Part shown: positions 45,482-55,540 of the stretch, one piece after another
Position numbering within the stretch: the stretch's first letter is position 1
Layout of the letters: every line of letters starts with the position of its first letter
The notes under the pieces: generated by a model
What the model was told of the DNA's origin: nothing
Database searches by the model: none
What the model saw: only the letters and a program-made list of their open reading frames with translations
Translations under genes and position numbers: made by a program
NCBI GenBank assembly: GCA_012103325.1
Contig: WLWY01000006.1
Location: 124,001 to 188,000 of the forward strand
Source: Alphaproteobacteria bacterium
Lineage (GTDB): Bacteria > Pseudomonadota > Alphaproteobacteria > UBA8366 > GCA-2717185
DNA: 64,000 bases
Direction of reading: 5' to 3'

Positions 45482-46477
45482 ATGGCAAAACCCACTCTGC
45501 AGGTCCCCGCCATCGATATCGCGCCCTTCCTGTCTGGCGATCCGGAGGGCAAGCGGGCGGTCGTCGATGCTGTGCGCAGCGCCTGCCGCGACATTGGGTT
45601 CCTCGTGATTGCCGGACATGGCCTTTCGACCGACGATCTGGCGCGCGCTTTCACCCTGACCCGGAATTTCTTCGATTTGCCGCAGGAGACAAAGAACAAA
45701 TGGCATCCGACCGGCCCGTCGAAGCAGCGCGGTTACCACGCCTTCGAAACGCGGGGGCTAGCGCATACCATGGACGCCAATGTCCCGCTCGACCTGCGCG
45801 AGACCGTCTTCCTTGGGCCGATCGACGACCAGCGGGCGCATTATGAGGCGTTGGCCGAGGCGCAGCCCGCCTATTGGCCGAATACGATCCCAACAGAACC
45901 GCAAGGCGTCGACGACGCGGCTATCGCGATATACCGCGGCTTCGAGCGGCTTTCGGCGGACCTGTTGCGCATCTTCGCGCTGGCGCTCGATATGCCGGAG
46001 GATCATTTCGCCGACAAGATCGACCGGCATTTCTCGATCCTGAGCTGCCATCACTACCCCGCACTCACCGAACCGCCGCTGCCGAACCAGCTGCGCACCG
46101 GCGCGCACACGGATTTCGGCGCGATGACCATCCTCGCCATGACGGAGGCGACGGGCGGTCTCGAGGTGAACATGCCGGATGGCAGCTGGGCCGGTGTACA
46201 GGCCGCGCCGCACGAACTCGTCGTCAATCTCGGCGACATGATGGCGCGGTGGACCAACGACCGCTGGCGCTCGACCTTGCACCGCGTGGTGAACCCACCG
46301 GATCTCGCCGACGCGATGAGCCGGCGGCAATCGATCGGCTATTTCATGCATCCCAATTACGATGCCAAGATCGAGTGTTTCCCGACCTGCCTCGAAACGG
46401 GCGACTCGCCCCGCTATCCTGCCATCACGGCCGGCGAACATATCGCCATGAAAATCGAGAAGAGTCACAATGCTTGA
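45482..46477 (+). CDS. 2-oxoglutarate/Fe(II) oxygenase (isopenicillin-N-synthase type)
   Basis: A 331-residue oxygenase of the isopenicillin-N-synthase/gibberellin oxidase family. N-terminal VPAIDIAPFLSGD and DIGFLVIAGHGL match the DIOX_N region. The iron site is His209 and Asp211 (GAHTDFGAMT) with His267 (STLHRVVNP), and the 2-oxoglutarate site is RRQSIGYF. It most likely hydroxylates or cleaves a small acid or amine. It overlaps the MmgE/PrpD gene by 8 bp, so the two are cotranslated. Confidence 0.9.
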   Translation: MAKPTLQVPAIDIAPFLSGDPEGKRAVVDAVRSACRDIGFLVIAGHGLSTDDLARAFTLTRNFFDLPQETKNKWHPTGPSKQRGYHAFETRGLAHTMDANVPLDLRETVFLGPIDDQRAHYEALAEAQPAYWPNTIPTEPQGVDDAAIAIYRGFERLSADLLRIFALALDMPEDHFADKIDRHFSILSCHHYPALTEPPLPNQLRTGAHTDFGAMTILAMTEATGGLEVNMPDGSWAGVQAAPHELVVNLGDMMARWTNDRWRSTLHRVVNPPDLADAMSRRQSIGYFMHPNYDAKIECFPTCLETGDSPRYPAITAGEHIAMKIEKSHNA

Positions 46478-47870
46478 TCTGCAAGACGGCCCGGAAGAAC
46501 GGCAAGCCGTTGCCACCGGACTTGAACAGCTTACGGAATGGGCGACCGGGATTTCGTTCGACGATATCCCGCCGGACGTTTCGGCCAGCGCTGCCTTGGT
46601 GCTGTTCGACGATATCGGCGCGATGGTCGCCGCGCGCGCGGAACCAGAACTCGCGCGCCTGCAGGATGGTTTGCTAACGCACCGCGCCGTGGAAGAAGCG
46701 ACTGTCTTCCGGGGTGGGCGGACGCGCACCGACCGGTATTCGGCAGCCATTGCGAACGGCGCCGCCAGCGACTGGTGCGAACTGGACGAAGGCTACCGCG
46801 TCACCAGTTGCCACGCCGGCATCTATATCCTGCCGGCCTTGCTGGCGGAAGCCGAAGCCACTGCCTTGCCCGCAAATCAGGTGATCCGGTCACTGGTCGT
46901 CGCGTACGAAGTCGTAACCCGGTTTGCCCGTACCTTCCCAACAATCACACAAACCTTTCATCCGCACGCCGCGTACTCCGCAATCGGTGCCGCGGCCGCG
47001 ACGGGTCTGGCCCGCGGATTGTCCAGTGAGACACTGCGCGCGGCCCTCACCAACGCCACGACCTGTGTCGCGCCAGGACCGTCCAGTCACACCGGCGCCG
47101 GGGCGTTGGTGCGCAATGTCTGGCCTGCCCTCGGCGCCGGCAACGGCATGCGCGCAGCCGACTGGGCGGATTGCGGCATTACCGGGCTCGCAGGCTCGCC
47201 CTACGATGTGTTCGCCACCGGCTTTGGCGCCGACTGCAAGCCTACGGAAATGACGCAAGGCCTCGGCGGCATTTGGGCGATCACGCAGAATTTCCAGAAA
47301 CTGCACGCCTGTTGCCAATTTCTCCATAGCTCCGTGGAAACCATGCTCGACTTACGGCAAAAGTTCGGCGATGCTGTGTCACCCGAAAATATCGCCCGCA
47401 TCACCATCGAAACTCATCCGCGCGCGCAGAAACTGGACGGAACCCGACCGGAGACCACGCTCGGCGCAAAGTTTTCGCTGCCCCACGCGGCAGCCGCCGT
47501 CGCGGTGCTGGGGCATGCGGGGGCAGACTCCTTTGCTGCACACCGGCTCGATGACCCAGATATCAACGCGCTACGCCACAAGGTCGAGATATTGCCCTTC
47601 GAAGCGCTTCCCGATTGGCCGAACGACCGGCCGTCGCGCATCGGACTGACGCTTCAGGACGGTACGAAAGTCGAGTCCGAGTGTCTCAGCGCCCGGGGCG
47701 GGCCCGACCGCCCGTTCGCGCGGGAGGAGATTCTGGAAAAGATCGACGGCATCTGCGACCCAGTCTATCCGGCGCTCGGCGGCGTTGCGCGTCAGGCCAT
47801 CGCGTTGGACGCCGGATTGCTGAATCAGCCGTGGGACAAGGCCGTGGCCGAGATCACGGGGTCCGGTTAA
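46470..47870 (+). CDS. MmgE/PrpD family protein (first copy)
   Basis: A 466-residue protein of the MmgE/PrpD family, which includes 2-methylcitrate dehydratase and cis-aconitate decarboxylase. Regions such as AIANGAASDWCELDEGYRVT, HAAYSAIGAAAATGLARGL and QKLHACCQFLHSSVETML are visible; the methylcitrate enzyme's usual GHPG-type motif is weak, so the substrate may differ. It overlaps the 2OG oxygenase by 8 bp and shares TTAA with the convergent amidohydrolase. A second copy lies at 55669. Confidence 0.87.
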   Translation: MLDLQDGPEERQAVATGLEQLTEWATGISFDDIPPDVSASAALVLFDDIGAMVAARAEPELARLQDGLLTHRAVEEATVFRGGRTRTDRYSAAIANGAASDWCELDEGYRVTSCHAGIYILPALLAEAEATALPANQVIRSLVVAYEVVTRFARTFPTITQTFHPHAAYSAIGAAAATGLARGLSSETLRAALTNATTCVAPGPSSHTGAGALVRNVWPALGAGNGMRAADWADCGITGLAGSPYDVFATGFGADCKPTEMTQGLGGIWAITQNFQKLHACCQFLHSSVETMLDLRQKFGDAVSPENIARITIETHPRAQKLDGTRPETTLGAKFSLPHAAAAVAVLGHAGADSFAAHRLDDPDINALRHKVEILPFEALPDWPNDRPSRIGLTLQDGTKVESECLSARGGPDRPFAREEILEKIDGICDPVYPALGGVARQAIALDAGLLNQPWDKAVAEITGSG

Positions 47871-49585
47871 GCCGTCTGCGGTCCCTTCTGGCGTCCGCGG
47901 ATCACGCCGCCCGGCAGTGCGCCGGTGTGTTCGCTATTCTCGAACGTCACCGCACCGCTTTGCACGGTTGCGATATAACCCTGTGCCTCCTGAATGAGAC
48001 GGCGGCCGCCGGCCGGCAGATCGCGCACGATATGCGGCGGGCGCAACTGCAGCCCGTCGAAGTCGATGACGTTGATGTCCGCCTTCATGCCCTCGGCCAG
48101 CAGGCCACGGTCATGCAATCCGAAGAATTCGGCGTTCTCCTTGGTCTGCCGTTTGACGATCCATTCCAGTGGCAGCCTGTCGCCGCGCGACCGGTCGCGC
48201 ACCCAGTGGGTCAGCAGGTAGGTCGGAATGCTGGCATCACAGATCAGGCCGCAATGCGCGCCGCCGTCGCCGAGACCGAACAGCGCCTGCTCGTCCGTCA
48301 TCATCTCGCGGATGGTGTCGTGGTTGCGTGAGGTGTAGTTGGTAAAGGGCAGGAAGATCAGCTCCTTACCGGCGCGTTCCAACAAAATGTCGTAGGCGAG
48401 ATCTTCCGGCGTGCGGCCTTCGCGCGCTGCCATGGCCGCGATGCTCTGATCTTCCGAGGGTTCGTAATTGGGTGGATCGCCGAGGCGGAACATCTTGCCG
48501 AAGCCAGCCGTGACTTCCTGCATGATGTTCGAACGATGCTGCCGGGCCTCGGAAATCACGCGCTGCTTGAACGCCGGGTCGCGCATCCGCGCCACGCGGT
48601 CGGCCAGCGACAGATCCTTGATCTCCTTGTACGCCGCCTTGCTCATGAACGGATGCAGCGAGCATTCGAGCCCAAGAAAGAACCCGACGGGACGCGGGCA
48701 GACCTGCGGGCGAATCAGCGCGCCATCGCCATTCGGGCGCGACAGTTCCAGTAGTTTGCGCCACTTGTCGGGCCGCTCGTCGAACTGCACCAACAGGTAA
48801 TAGAGCGGCCGCCCTGACTCTGCCGCCAGCTGACGCAGCCCGGCCATATCCTCCTCCGGCTCGTCGAAATCGCTCAACACGCCGATCAGGCCTTCGCCGC
48901 GCCGCTTCATCGCCTGGGTGATGGTGCGCAATTCCTGCAGATTGGCGAAGTGGCTCGGCACGTGTTCGTTTTTCGAGGTGCGGTGAAACTTCGTCCGTGA
49001 CGTGGTGAAGCCGAGCCCGCCGGCTGCGAGCCCTTCCTCGACCAGCGTCGCCATCTGCGCCATCTCGTCTTCGGTCGCCGGCCGCTCGCCCGACGCCGCC
49101 GCGCCCATCACGTAGGCGCGCACCGGATTGTGCGGTACCTGCACGCCGATATCGAGCGCATGGTTCATCTCGCCCAGCGCATCCATGAATTCCGGGAAGC
49201 TCTCCCAGCGCCAGTCGACGCCTTCATGCAGCGCCGCACCGGGAATGTCCTCGACGCCTTCCATCAGTTCGATGAGATCGTCATGCATGTCCGGGCGCAC
49301 CGGCGCGAAGCCGACACCGCAATTGCCCATAACGATGGTCGTCACGCCATGCCAGCAGGACGGCCCGATCAGCGGATCCCAGGTGACCTGCCCATCATAA
49401 TGGGTGTGGACATCTACCCAGCCCGGCTGTACCAGCGCCCCACCAGCGTCGATTTCCCGCTGTCCCGGCCCAACCTTGCCGCCGACCGCCGTAATGACCC
49501 CGTCCTTAACAGCCACATCGCCCGAATAGGCTGCCGCGCCCGTACCGTCGACAATCGTGCCGCCGCGAATGACCAGGTCGTGCAT
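47867..49585 (-). CDS. Amidohydrolase family protein (D-aminoacylase type)
   Basis: A 572-residue amidohydrolase of the D-aminoacylase (N-acyl-D-amino acid deacylase) type: [28 protein letters not shown] with the HxH metal pair, [16 protein letters not shown] with the metal-binding Cys, and a C-terminal [13 protein letters not shown]. The start at 49585 is chosen because GGAGG lies eight bases upstream; 22 more codons upstream would be shadow. It is divergent from the indolepyruvate oxidoreductase (138 bp). Confidence 0.92.
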   Translation of the reverse strand: MHDLVIRGGTIVDGTGAAAYSGDVAVKDGVITAVGGKVGPGQREIDAGGALVQPGWVDVHTHYDGQVTWDPLIGPSCWHGVTTIVMGNCGVGFAPVRPDMHDDLIELMEGVEDIPGAALHEGVDWRWESFPEFMDALGEMNHALDIGVQVPHNPVRAYVMGAAASGERPATEDEMAQMATLVEEGLAAGGLGFTTSRTKFHRTSKNEHVPSHFANLQELRTITQAMKRRGEGLIGVLSDFDEPEEDMAGLRQLAAESGRPLYYLLVQFDERPDKWRKLLELSRPNGDGALIRPQVCPRPVGFFLGLECSLHPFMSKAAYKEIKDLSLADRVARMRDPAFKQRVISEARQHRSNIMQEVTAGFGKMFRLGDPPNYEPSEDQSIAAMAAREGRTPEDLAYDILLERAGKELIFLPFTNYTSRNHDTIREMMTDEQALFGLGDGGAHCGLICDASIPTYLLTHWVRDRSRGDRLPLEWIVKRQTKENAEFFGLHDRGLLAEGMKADINVIDFDGLQLRPPHIVRDLPAGGRRLIQEAQGYIATVQSGAVTFENSEHTGALPGGVIRGRQKGPQTA

Positions 49586-49723
49586 TGCTTGTTCCTCCGT
49601 GGGTTGGCCGAGTGTAGCAAATCGCCGCAGCCCGGACCAATGGATCGCCATTAACCATGGATTATGAAATTTCCGTCCCGCCCGTTACCATCGTAATCGA
49701 GCAGTTGTTGGACGGCAGGGGTC

Positions 49724-52700
49724 ATGGGTATGCAGACGGTATCGCTCGATGACAAATACGCGCTGACGGACGGTCAGGTTTACATCACGGGAACGCAGGC
49801 GTTGGTGCGCGCAGCGATGATGCAGCACCTACGCGACCAGGCGGCGGGGCTGAAGACGGCGTGTTTCATTTCCGGTTACCGCGGTTCGCCGATGCACAAT
49901 CTGGACAAGGAGCTGTGGGCTGCGAACCGGTTCCTGCCCAGCTCTGACATTCACTTCCTGCCCGCCGTCAACGAGGATCTCGCCGCCACCGCGATCTGGG
50001 GCACCCAGCAGGTCGGCATCTTCGGCGACGCGAAATATGATGGCGTTTACTCGATGTGGTACGGCAAGGGTCCCGGCATCGACCGCAGCATCGATGCGAT
50101 CCGACACGCGCATTCGGCGGGTGCGGCGGCGAATGGCGGCGTGCTGTGTGTCGTCGGCGACGATCATCCGCTGTCGTCGACGGATTCGCCGGCTGCGCAC
50201 GAAACCCTGTTCGCCGATCTGCGCATGCCGGTGCTATATCCGGCCAACGTACAGGAGGTCGTCGATTACGCGCTGTATGGCTGGGCGATGTCGCGCTTTT
50301 CCGGCAGTTGGGTCGGCTTCAAGCTGATTCCCGACACGGTCGATACGACAGCCTCCATCATCGGCGACCCGCAACGCCTGTCCATCGTGACGCCGAACGA
50401 TGTCGATATGCCGTTCGACGGTATGGGCCTGCGCTTCCCCGATACCTGGAAGGAATATGAAGGGCGCATCGAGCGCTACAAGATCCCGGCCGCCATCGGC
50501 TTCGGCCGTGCCAACGAAATAAACCGCGTGACCCATGGCAGCAGCAAGCCGCGCTACGGCATCGTCGCGACGGGCAAAGCATGGACCGACGTACGCCAGG
50601 CCCTGCAAGAACTCGGCATTGACCGGGCGATGGCGGCGGATCTCGGCATCACGGTGCTGAAAATCGGCATGCCCTACCCGGCGGACGACGAGCTGTTCCG
50701 AAGCTTCGCCGATGGGCTGGAGGAAATCCTTGTCGTCGAGGAAAAACATCGCCTGACCGAGATGCAGCTCAAGGACGCGCTGTACGGCCTACCCGATGGG
50801 CGGCGGCCCCGCATCATCGGCCGCACCGACGAGACCGGTCAGGAAATCCTGCCGATTTTTCCGGAATACTCGCCAGACGACGTGACGCGGGTGCTGGCGA
50901 AACGATTCGCCCATTTCCATACCAGCGACCGGATCGATGCCCGCGTCTCGTTCCTGGAAGCGCGGGCGAAAGCCACCGGCGACCGTAAGCCGCTCAGCGT
51001 CAACCGCCTGCCCTATTTCTGCTCCGGTTGTCCGCACAACACCTCGACCCGCGTGCCAGACGGTAGCCGCGCCATGGGCGGCGTGGGGTGCCACTACATG
51101 GCGACCTATATGGACCGCAACAACATGACCCACTGCCATATGGGCGGTGAGGGATTGAACTGGGTCGGACAGGCGCCGTTCGTCGAGACCAAGCATATCT
51201 TCCAGAATATGGGAGACGGCACCTACTACCATTCCGGCTTGCTGGCGATCCGTGCCTGTGTCGCGGCAGAGACGAACATCACCTTCAAGATCCTGTTCAA
51301 CGACGCCGTTGCGATGACCGGCGGCCAGCCGCTCGACGGCCCTTTGACGCCCCATGCGGTCGCCATGCAGGTCCACGCCGAAGGCGTGCAGAAGGTCGTC
51401 CTGGTAAGCGACGAGCCGGAGAAATACTCGCCGCATTCGAACCTGCCGCCGAATACGCAGATCGAGCACCGGCAGGCACTGGACCGGGTGCAGCAGGAAT
51501 TGCGCGAGATCCCCGGCGTGACCGTCATGATTTACGACCAGACGTGCGCCGCCGAGAAACGCCGCCGTCGCAAGCGCGGCAAGATGATCGATCCGCCGCG
51601 GCGCATCTTGATCAACGATCTGGTCTGTGAAGGCTGCGGCGACTGCAACGCGAAATCGAACTGCCTGTCGGTGACCCCGCTGGATACGACGTTCGGCCGC
51701 AAGCGGCAGATCGACCAGTCCGCCTGCAACAAGGACTATTCCTGCGCCGAGGGATTCTGCCCTAGCTTCGTCAGCGTGATGGGGGGACAGCCCAGGCGAC
51801 TCGAAGCCGCACCGCGTGAGCAATTGGCCTTGCTGCCCGAACCGCAGCGCCCGGCGCTGGAAGCCGGCAAACCGTACAGCATCCTGATCGCCGGTGTCGG
51901 CGGCACGGGTGTCGTCACCATCGGCGCCATGCTGACGATGGGCGCGCATATCGAAGGCAAGGTGTTCTCGTCGATCGATCAGTTTGGCATGGCGCAGAAG
52001 GGCGGCGCCGTCACCAGCCATCTGCGGCTCGCCGTCGACGAGGACGATATCGGTGCGGTCAAGCTCAACGCCGGCGGCGCCGACCTGGTGCTGGGTTGCG
52101 ACAGCCTGGTCACCGGCGACGATCTGGCGCTTTCGGTCATGGCGGAGGACAAGACCCATGTCCTGGTCAATACCCACGAGCAGATCACGGGCCACTTCAC
52201 CCGCGACCCGGACCTGAAGTTCCCGGGCGAACAGATCGCGGACCGGCTACAGGCCGCCGCCTCGCATGTCCGGTTCGTCGACGCGACCCGACTCGCAACG
52301 CGCCTGCTGGGCGATTCCATCGCCTCCAACCTGTTCATGCTCGGCTACGCCTATCAGCTTGGCCTGATACCCATCGGCGCCACCGCCATCGAACAGGCGA
52401 TCGAGTTGAACGGCGTTGCTGTGCCACTGAACAAGGACGCCTTCGCCTGGGGCCGCAAGGCCGCGGTCGATATGGACGCGGTCACGGAAGTCGCCGACGG
52501 AGCGGTGGTCGCGCGGGAAATGCCGGAAGGGCTGGACGCCATCGTCGAACATCGCAGCAAGGAACTGACCGCCTATCAGGATGCCGCCTATGCGGCACGC
52601 TATCGCGACCTGGTATCGCAGGCGCGCCAAGCAGAGGAGACGCAGTCTCCCGGCATGACCGGGCTCGCCGACGCGGTTGCGCGCTACGCCTATAAGCTGA

Positions 52701-53188
52701 TGGCCTATAAGGACGAGTATGAAGTCGCACGGCTGTATACCGATGGCCGCTTCCTGAAGCAGCTGACTGGCGCGTTCGAAGGCGACTACGAACTGAAATT
52801 TCACCTTGCACCGCCGCTCCTGACGAAACGTCATCCGGAAACGGGATTGCGCGACAAGACGACCTATGGCGCGTGGATGCTTCCCGTGATGCGGCTGTTG
52901 GCGAAGATGAAAGGGCTGCGCGGCACAGCATTCGACATCTTCGGCTATTCCGAAGAGCGCCGCGCCGAGCGCGGTTGGATCGAAGACTACAAATCCATGA
53001 TCGGTGAGGTGGTCGAGGGACTGAACCACGACAACCATGCGCTGGCGATGCAGATCGCCTCCCTGCCGGAAGGCATTCGTGGATACGGTCACGTCAAAGA
53101 ACGTCATCTTGCCGAGGTAAGTACCCAGCGGGACGATTTGATGACGGCATGGCGGCAACCCGAAGCCGTCGTACCGGCCGCGGAGTAA
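49724..53188 (+). CDS. Indolepyruvate:ferredoxin oxidoreductase (fused)
   Basis: A 1154-residue fused 2-oxoacid:ferredoxin oxidoreductase that converts arylpyruvates or similar keto acids to acyl-CoA. The pyruvate-type core is N-terminal; CSGCPHNTST near residue 433 begins the TPP/cluster region; GDGTYYHSG and ILFNDAVAMTGGQ bind TPP. Ferredoxin-like cysteines follow at about 634 (CEGCGDCNAKSNC) and near 665 (CNKDYSCAEGFC). The gamma domain starts near 724 (GVGGTGVVTIGAM) and a C-terminal region lies about 930-1140. Two CoA-transferase genes follow in the same direction, so acyl-CoA handling is likely joint. Confidence 0.94.
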   Translation: MGMQTVSLDDKYALTDGQVYITGTQALVRAAMMQHLRDQAAGLKTACFISGYRGSPMHNLDKELWAANRFLPSSDIHFLPAVNEDLAATAIWGTQQVGIFGDAKYDGVYSMWYGKGPGIDRSIDAIRHAHSAGAAANGGVLCVVGDDHPLSSTDSPAAHETLFADLRMPVLYPANVQEVVDYALYGWAMSRFSGSWVGFKLIPDTVDTTASIIGDPQRLSIVTPNDVDMPFDGMGLRFPDTWKEYEGRIERYKIPAAIGFGRANEINRVTHGSSKPRYGIVATGKAWTDVRQALQELGIDRAMAADLGITVLKIGMPYPADDELFRSFADGLEEILVVEEKHRLTEMQLKDALYGLPDGRRPRIIGRTDETGQEILPIFPEYSPDDVTRVLAKRFAHFHTSDRIDARVSFLEARAKATGDRKPLSVNRLPYFCSGCPHNTSTRVPDGSRAMGGVGCHYMATYMDRNNMTHCHMGGEGLNWVGQAPFVETKHIFQNMGDGTYYHSGLLAIRACVAAETNITFKILFNDAVAMTGGQPLDGPLTPHAVAMQVHAEGVQKVVLVSDEPEKYSPHSNLPPNTQIEHRQALDRVQQELREIPGVTVMIYDQTCAAEKRRRRKRGKMIDPPRRILINDLVCEGCGDCNAKSNCLSVTPLDTTFGRKRQIDQSACNKDYSCAEGFCPSFVSVMGGQPRRLEAAPREQLALLPEPQRPALEAGKPYSILIAGVGGTGVVTIGAMLTMGAHIEGKVFSSIDQFGMAQKGGAVTSHLRLAVDEDDIGAVKLNAGGADLVLGCDSLVTGDDLALSVMAEDKTHVLVNTHEQITGHFTRDPDLKFPGEQIADRLQAAASHVRFVDATRLATRLLGDSIASNLFMLGYAYQLGLIPIGATAIEQAIELNGVAVPLNKDAFAWGRKAAVDMDAVTEVADGAVVAREMPEGLDAIVEHRSKELTAYQDAAYAARYRDLVSQARQAEETQSPGMTGLADAVARYAYKLMAYKDEYEVARLYTDGRFLKQLTGAFEGDYELKFHLAPPLLTKRHPETGLRDKTTYGAWMLPVMRLLAKMKGLRGTAFDIFGYSEERRAERGWIEDYKSMIGEVVEGLNHDNHALAMQIASLPEGIRGYGHVKERHLAEVSTQRDDLMTAWRQPEAVVPAAE

Positions 53189-53192
53189 ACTT

Positions 53193-54320
53193 ATCGCACC
53201 GGCGCCGCAGAATCCGACCGGATGTATCGACGGCACCCTCGTCATCGAACTGGCCGAAGGGTGGTGTGCCGCCGCAATCGCCGGACGTCTGCTGTCGGAA
53301 CTCGGTGCGCGGGTTATCAAGGTGGAGCCGCCCGAAGGCGACCGGCTGCGCCGCCAGCCACCGAATGCGGCGGATGGCACCAGCCCTACGTTCCAAAACC
53401 TGAACGCCAATAAGGAAAGCATCGTCGTGGACGACGCGGCTCTGCGCGCGCTCATCGGCAAAGCGGACATCCTGCTGACCGATCAAACGACGCTCGGCGA
53501 CCGTGGCATCGAATTGACGGATGATGACGTTGAAGCACGCTATCCAAGTTTGGTGGCGTGCCACTTCTCGCCCTTCGGCCGCAGCGGTGCGCTGGCCGGG
53601 CGGCCGGGCGGCGAGTTGATCGCGCAGGCAATGGGGGGAATCGTCGCGACAACCGGCCATCCGGGCGAGTTACCGCACCGGGCGGGTCCGCCACTCGCCT
53701 CGCACAACGCCGCCCTGCTCGGTGGCGCGGCCATTCTCTCCGCTCTCTACGACAAGGAAGAATCCGGCAAAGGGGCGATTATCGATTTGGCGCTGTACGA
53801 CGCCTCGGTATCGCTGCTCTACACGTTCCTGCCGGCCTATTTCCTGTCGGGGAAAACACCGGGACCGATGGGCAACAAGCACATGATGGTCGCACCCTGG
53901 GACAACTACCCGACCAAGGACGGGTGGGTCATCGTCTGTGTCGCCAACGACCGGCAATGGCACGATTTCCTACGGCTCATGGGTAAGGCGGATCTGATCG
54001 ACGATCCGCGTTTCGCCGAAAATGATGAGCGCGTATCCGAGATTGGCCGTCCTCTGGTCGACGGCCTGGTCATCGACTATCTCGCCGACAAGACGACGGA
54101 CGAGGCGATTGCGCTGCTGCGCGAGCATAACGTGCCGGCCGGGCCGATCTACGACGTGCCGACTTTGATGGAAAACCCGCAATTCCGTGCCCGCGAGATG
54201 GTGCAGACCTTCGGCGGGTCCGCCCGCACGGCGGGTTCTATCTTCAAGATGAGCGAAACGCCAGGCCGGGTGCATTCAGCCGCGCCGGCACTCGGTCGGC
54301 ATGCGGAGATCGAGCCGTGA
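53193..54320 (+). CDS. CaiB/BaiF CoA-transferase with no usual start codon
   Basis: The family N-terminus (LVIELAEGWCAAAIAGR, GARVIKVEPPEGD) is encoded from about 53223, but the frame has no ATG, GTG or TTG between the upstream stop near 53142 and a GTG at 53322. That GTG would delete this conserved region. A GGAG at 53182 lies seven bases before an ATC at 53193, so ATC is the likeliest start, giving 375 residues; this is inference. A missing base in the sequence or frameshifted reading from the upstream gene are alternatives. The rest is intact, including NLNANKESIVVDD and LYDASVSLLYTF. It overlaps the next gene by 4 bp. Confidence 0.72.
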   Translation: MAPAPQNPTGCIDGTLVIELAEGWCAAAIAGRLLSELGARVIKVEPPEGDRLRRQPPNAADGTSPTFQNLNANKESIVVDDAALRALIGKADILLTDQTTLGDRGIELTDDDVEARYPSLVACHFSPFGRSGALAGRPGGELIAQAMGGIVATTGHPGELPHRAGPPLASHNAALLGGAAILSALYDKEESGKGAIIDLALYDASVSLLYTFLPAYFLSGKTPGPMGNKHMMVAPWDNYPTKDGWVIVCVANDRQWHDFLRLMGKADLIDDPRFAENDERVSEIGRPLVDGLVIDYLADKTTDEAIALLREHNVPAGPIYDVPTLMENPQFRAREMVQTFGGSARTAGSIFKMSETPGRVHSAAPALGRHAEIEP

Positions 54321-55498
54321 GCGCGCCGCTGGAAGGCGTACGCGTCGTCGAGTTGGGTGCCTATACGACGGGACCGCTCTGCGCCCGCTACCTGTCCAAT
54401 CTCGGCGCGGAAATCATCAAGGTCGAGCCGCTAAAGGGCGAGTCGATGCGGACATTCGCCTACAAGGTCGGCGATGTCAGCTACATCTTCCACGTCCATA
54501 ATGTGAATAAGAAGTCCGTACCCGTCGACACGAACACCAAGGACGGCAAGGCTGTGTTGTTTGACCTGCTGCGGACCGCCGATGTGCTGATTGAGAACTT
54601 CGCCTATGGCTCGATGCAAAAATGGGGCCTGGACTACGAAACAATCCGCGCGGTGAACCCCGCCCTGATCTATTGCTCACTTTCCGGTTTCGGTCACACC
54701 GGGCCGGACCGGCACCTCCGCGCTTTTGACACCGTGATCCAAGGCATGGCCGGCGTCATGGCGATGACCGGAACACGAGAGGGGCCACCGATTAAGATCG
54801 GCATTTCCGCCGCTGACAATATGGGCTCGGCCGCCGGCGCCATGGCGATTACTGCCGCCCTGCACCATAAGTGCCGCACGGGCCGGGGCCAGCACATCAA
54901 TATCTCGATGCACGATATCCAGGGCTGGCTAACCTCGGAGTGCTGGGCGTTGCTCGACACGGAAGCGGGCCCGCAACGCAACGGCAACCGGCACTTCGCC
55001 GTCGCGCCGCAGAATATATTCGCGGCAGCCGACGGGCTGATTGCCGTCGAAATCGAAACGCAGAAACAGCTCGACGCGCTGTGCGACATGCTTGGCGTAG
55101 GGCAGATCGCCCTGGAAGACAGCAAGGCGCATGAAGCGTCTCTCGAAGCCGCCCTGCAAGAGTGGGTGGCCGCCCGGTCCGTGGATACGGCAGTTGAGGA
55201 CTGCCTTGCTTGCAAGGTCCCGGCGGGCCGGGTTCAGGGCATGGACGATGTCGCGGAAAACCCCTTCACCTGGGAGCGGGAAATACTCGTCTCGTTGCAG
55301 CACCCCGAAAGCGGTGAAGTGAAAATTCTCGGCTCGCCATTCAAGTCGAACCGGTCGCCCGGCGTGGTATCGTCCGCCGCGCCGACCGTCGGACAGCATA
55401 CGAGAGACGTGCTCGGTGGCCTGCTGGGGTATTCGGACGAGCGTATCGACGCGCTGGTGGCGGACAAAGTTATCGTGGATGAGGCGTCGTCCGTTTAG
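54317..55498 (+). CDS. CaiB/BaiF family CoA-transferase
   Basis: A 393-residue class III CoA-transferase: LEGVRVVELGAYTTGPLCARYLSNLGAEIIKVEP, in blocks, then HNVNKKSVPVDTNTKDG and RAFDTVIQGMAGVMAM with the conserved catalytic-Asp position. It starts at GTG 54317, which overlaps the preceding CoA-transferase stop by 4 bp. The two adjacent transferases differ substantially in sequence, so they may form two subunits or serve different acids. It ends 171 bp before the convergent MmgE/PrpD gene, across an intergenic repeat. Confidence 0.9.
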   Translation: MSAPLEGVRVVELGAYTTGPLCARYLSNLGAEIIKVEPLKGESMRTFAYKVGDVSYIFHVHNVNKKSVPVDTNTKDGKAVLFDLLRTADVLIENFAYGSMQKWGLDYETIRAVNPALIYCSLSGFGHTGPDRHLRAFDTVIQGMAGVMAMTGTREGPPIKIGISAADNMGSAAGAMAITAALHHKCRTGRGQHINISMHDIQGWLTSECWALLDTEAGPQRNGNRHFAVAPQNIFAAADGLIAVEIETQKQLDALCDMLGVGQIALEDSKAHEASLEAALQEWVAARSVDTAVEDCLACKVPAGRVQGMDDVAENPFTWEREILVSLQHPESGEVKILGSPFKSNRSPGVVSSAAPTVGQHTRDVLGGLLGYSDERIDALVADKVIVDEASSV

Positions 55499-55540
55499 AG
55501 AACTCTGTGGAATAGTTTCACCGACACTGTTTCACGCCCC

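Noticed and set aside
49639..49652. AATGG-ATCG-CCATT inverted repeat between the amidohydrolase and indolepyruvate oxidoreductase genes
   Set aside because: Five-base arms are short and no regulator gene is adjacent, so an operator call would be a guess.
53222..53413. An ATG frame at the start of the first CoA-transferase
   Set aside because: It is in another frame, Arg/Pro-rich and without homology; the CoA-transferase motifs lie in the neighbouring frame.
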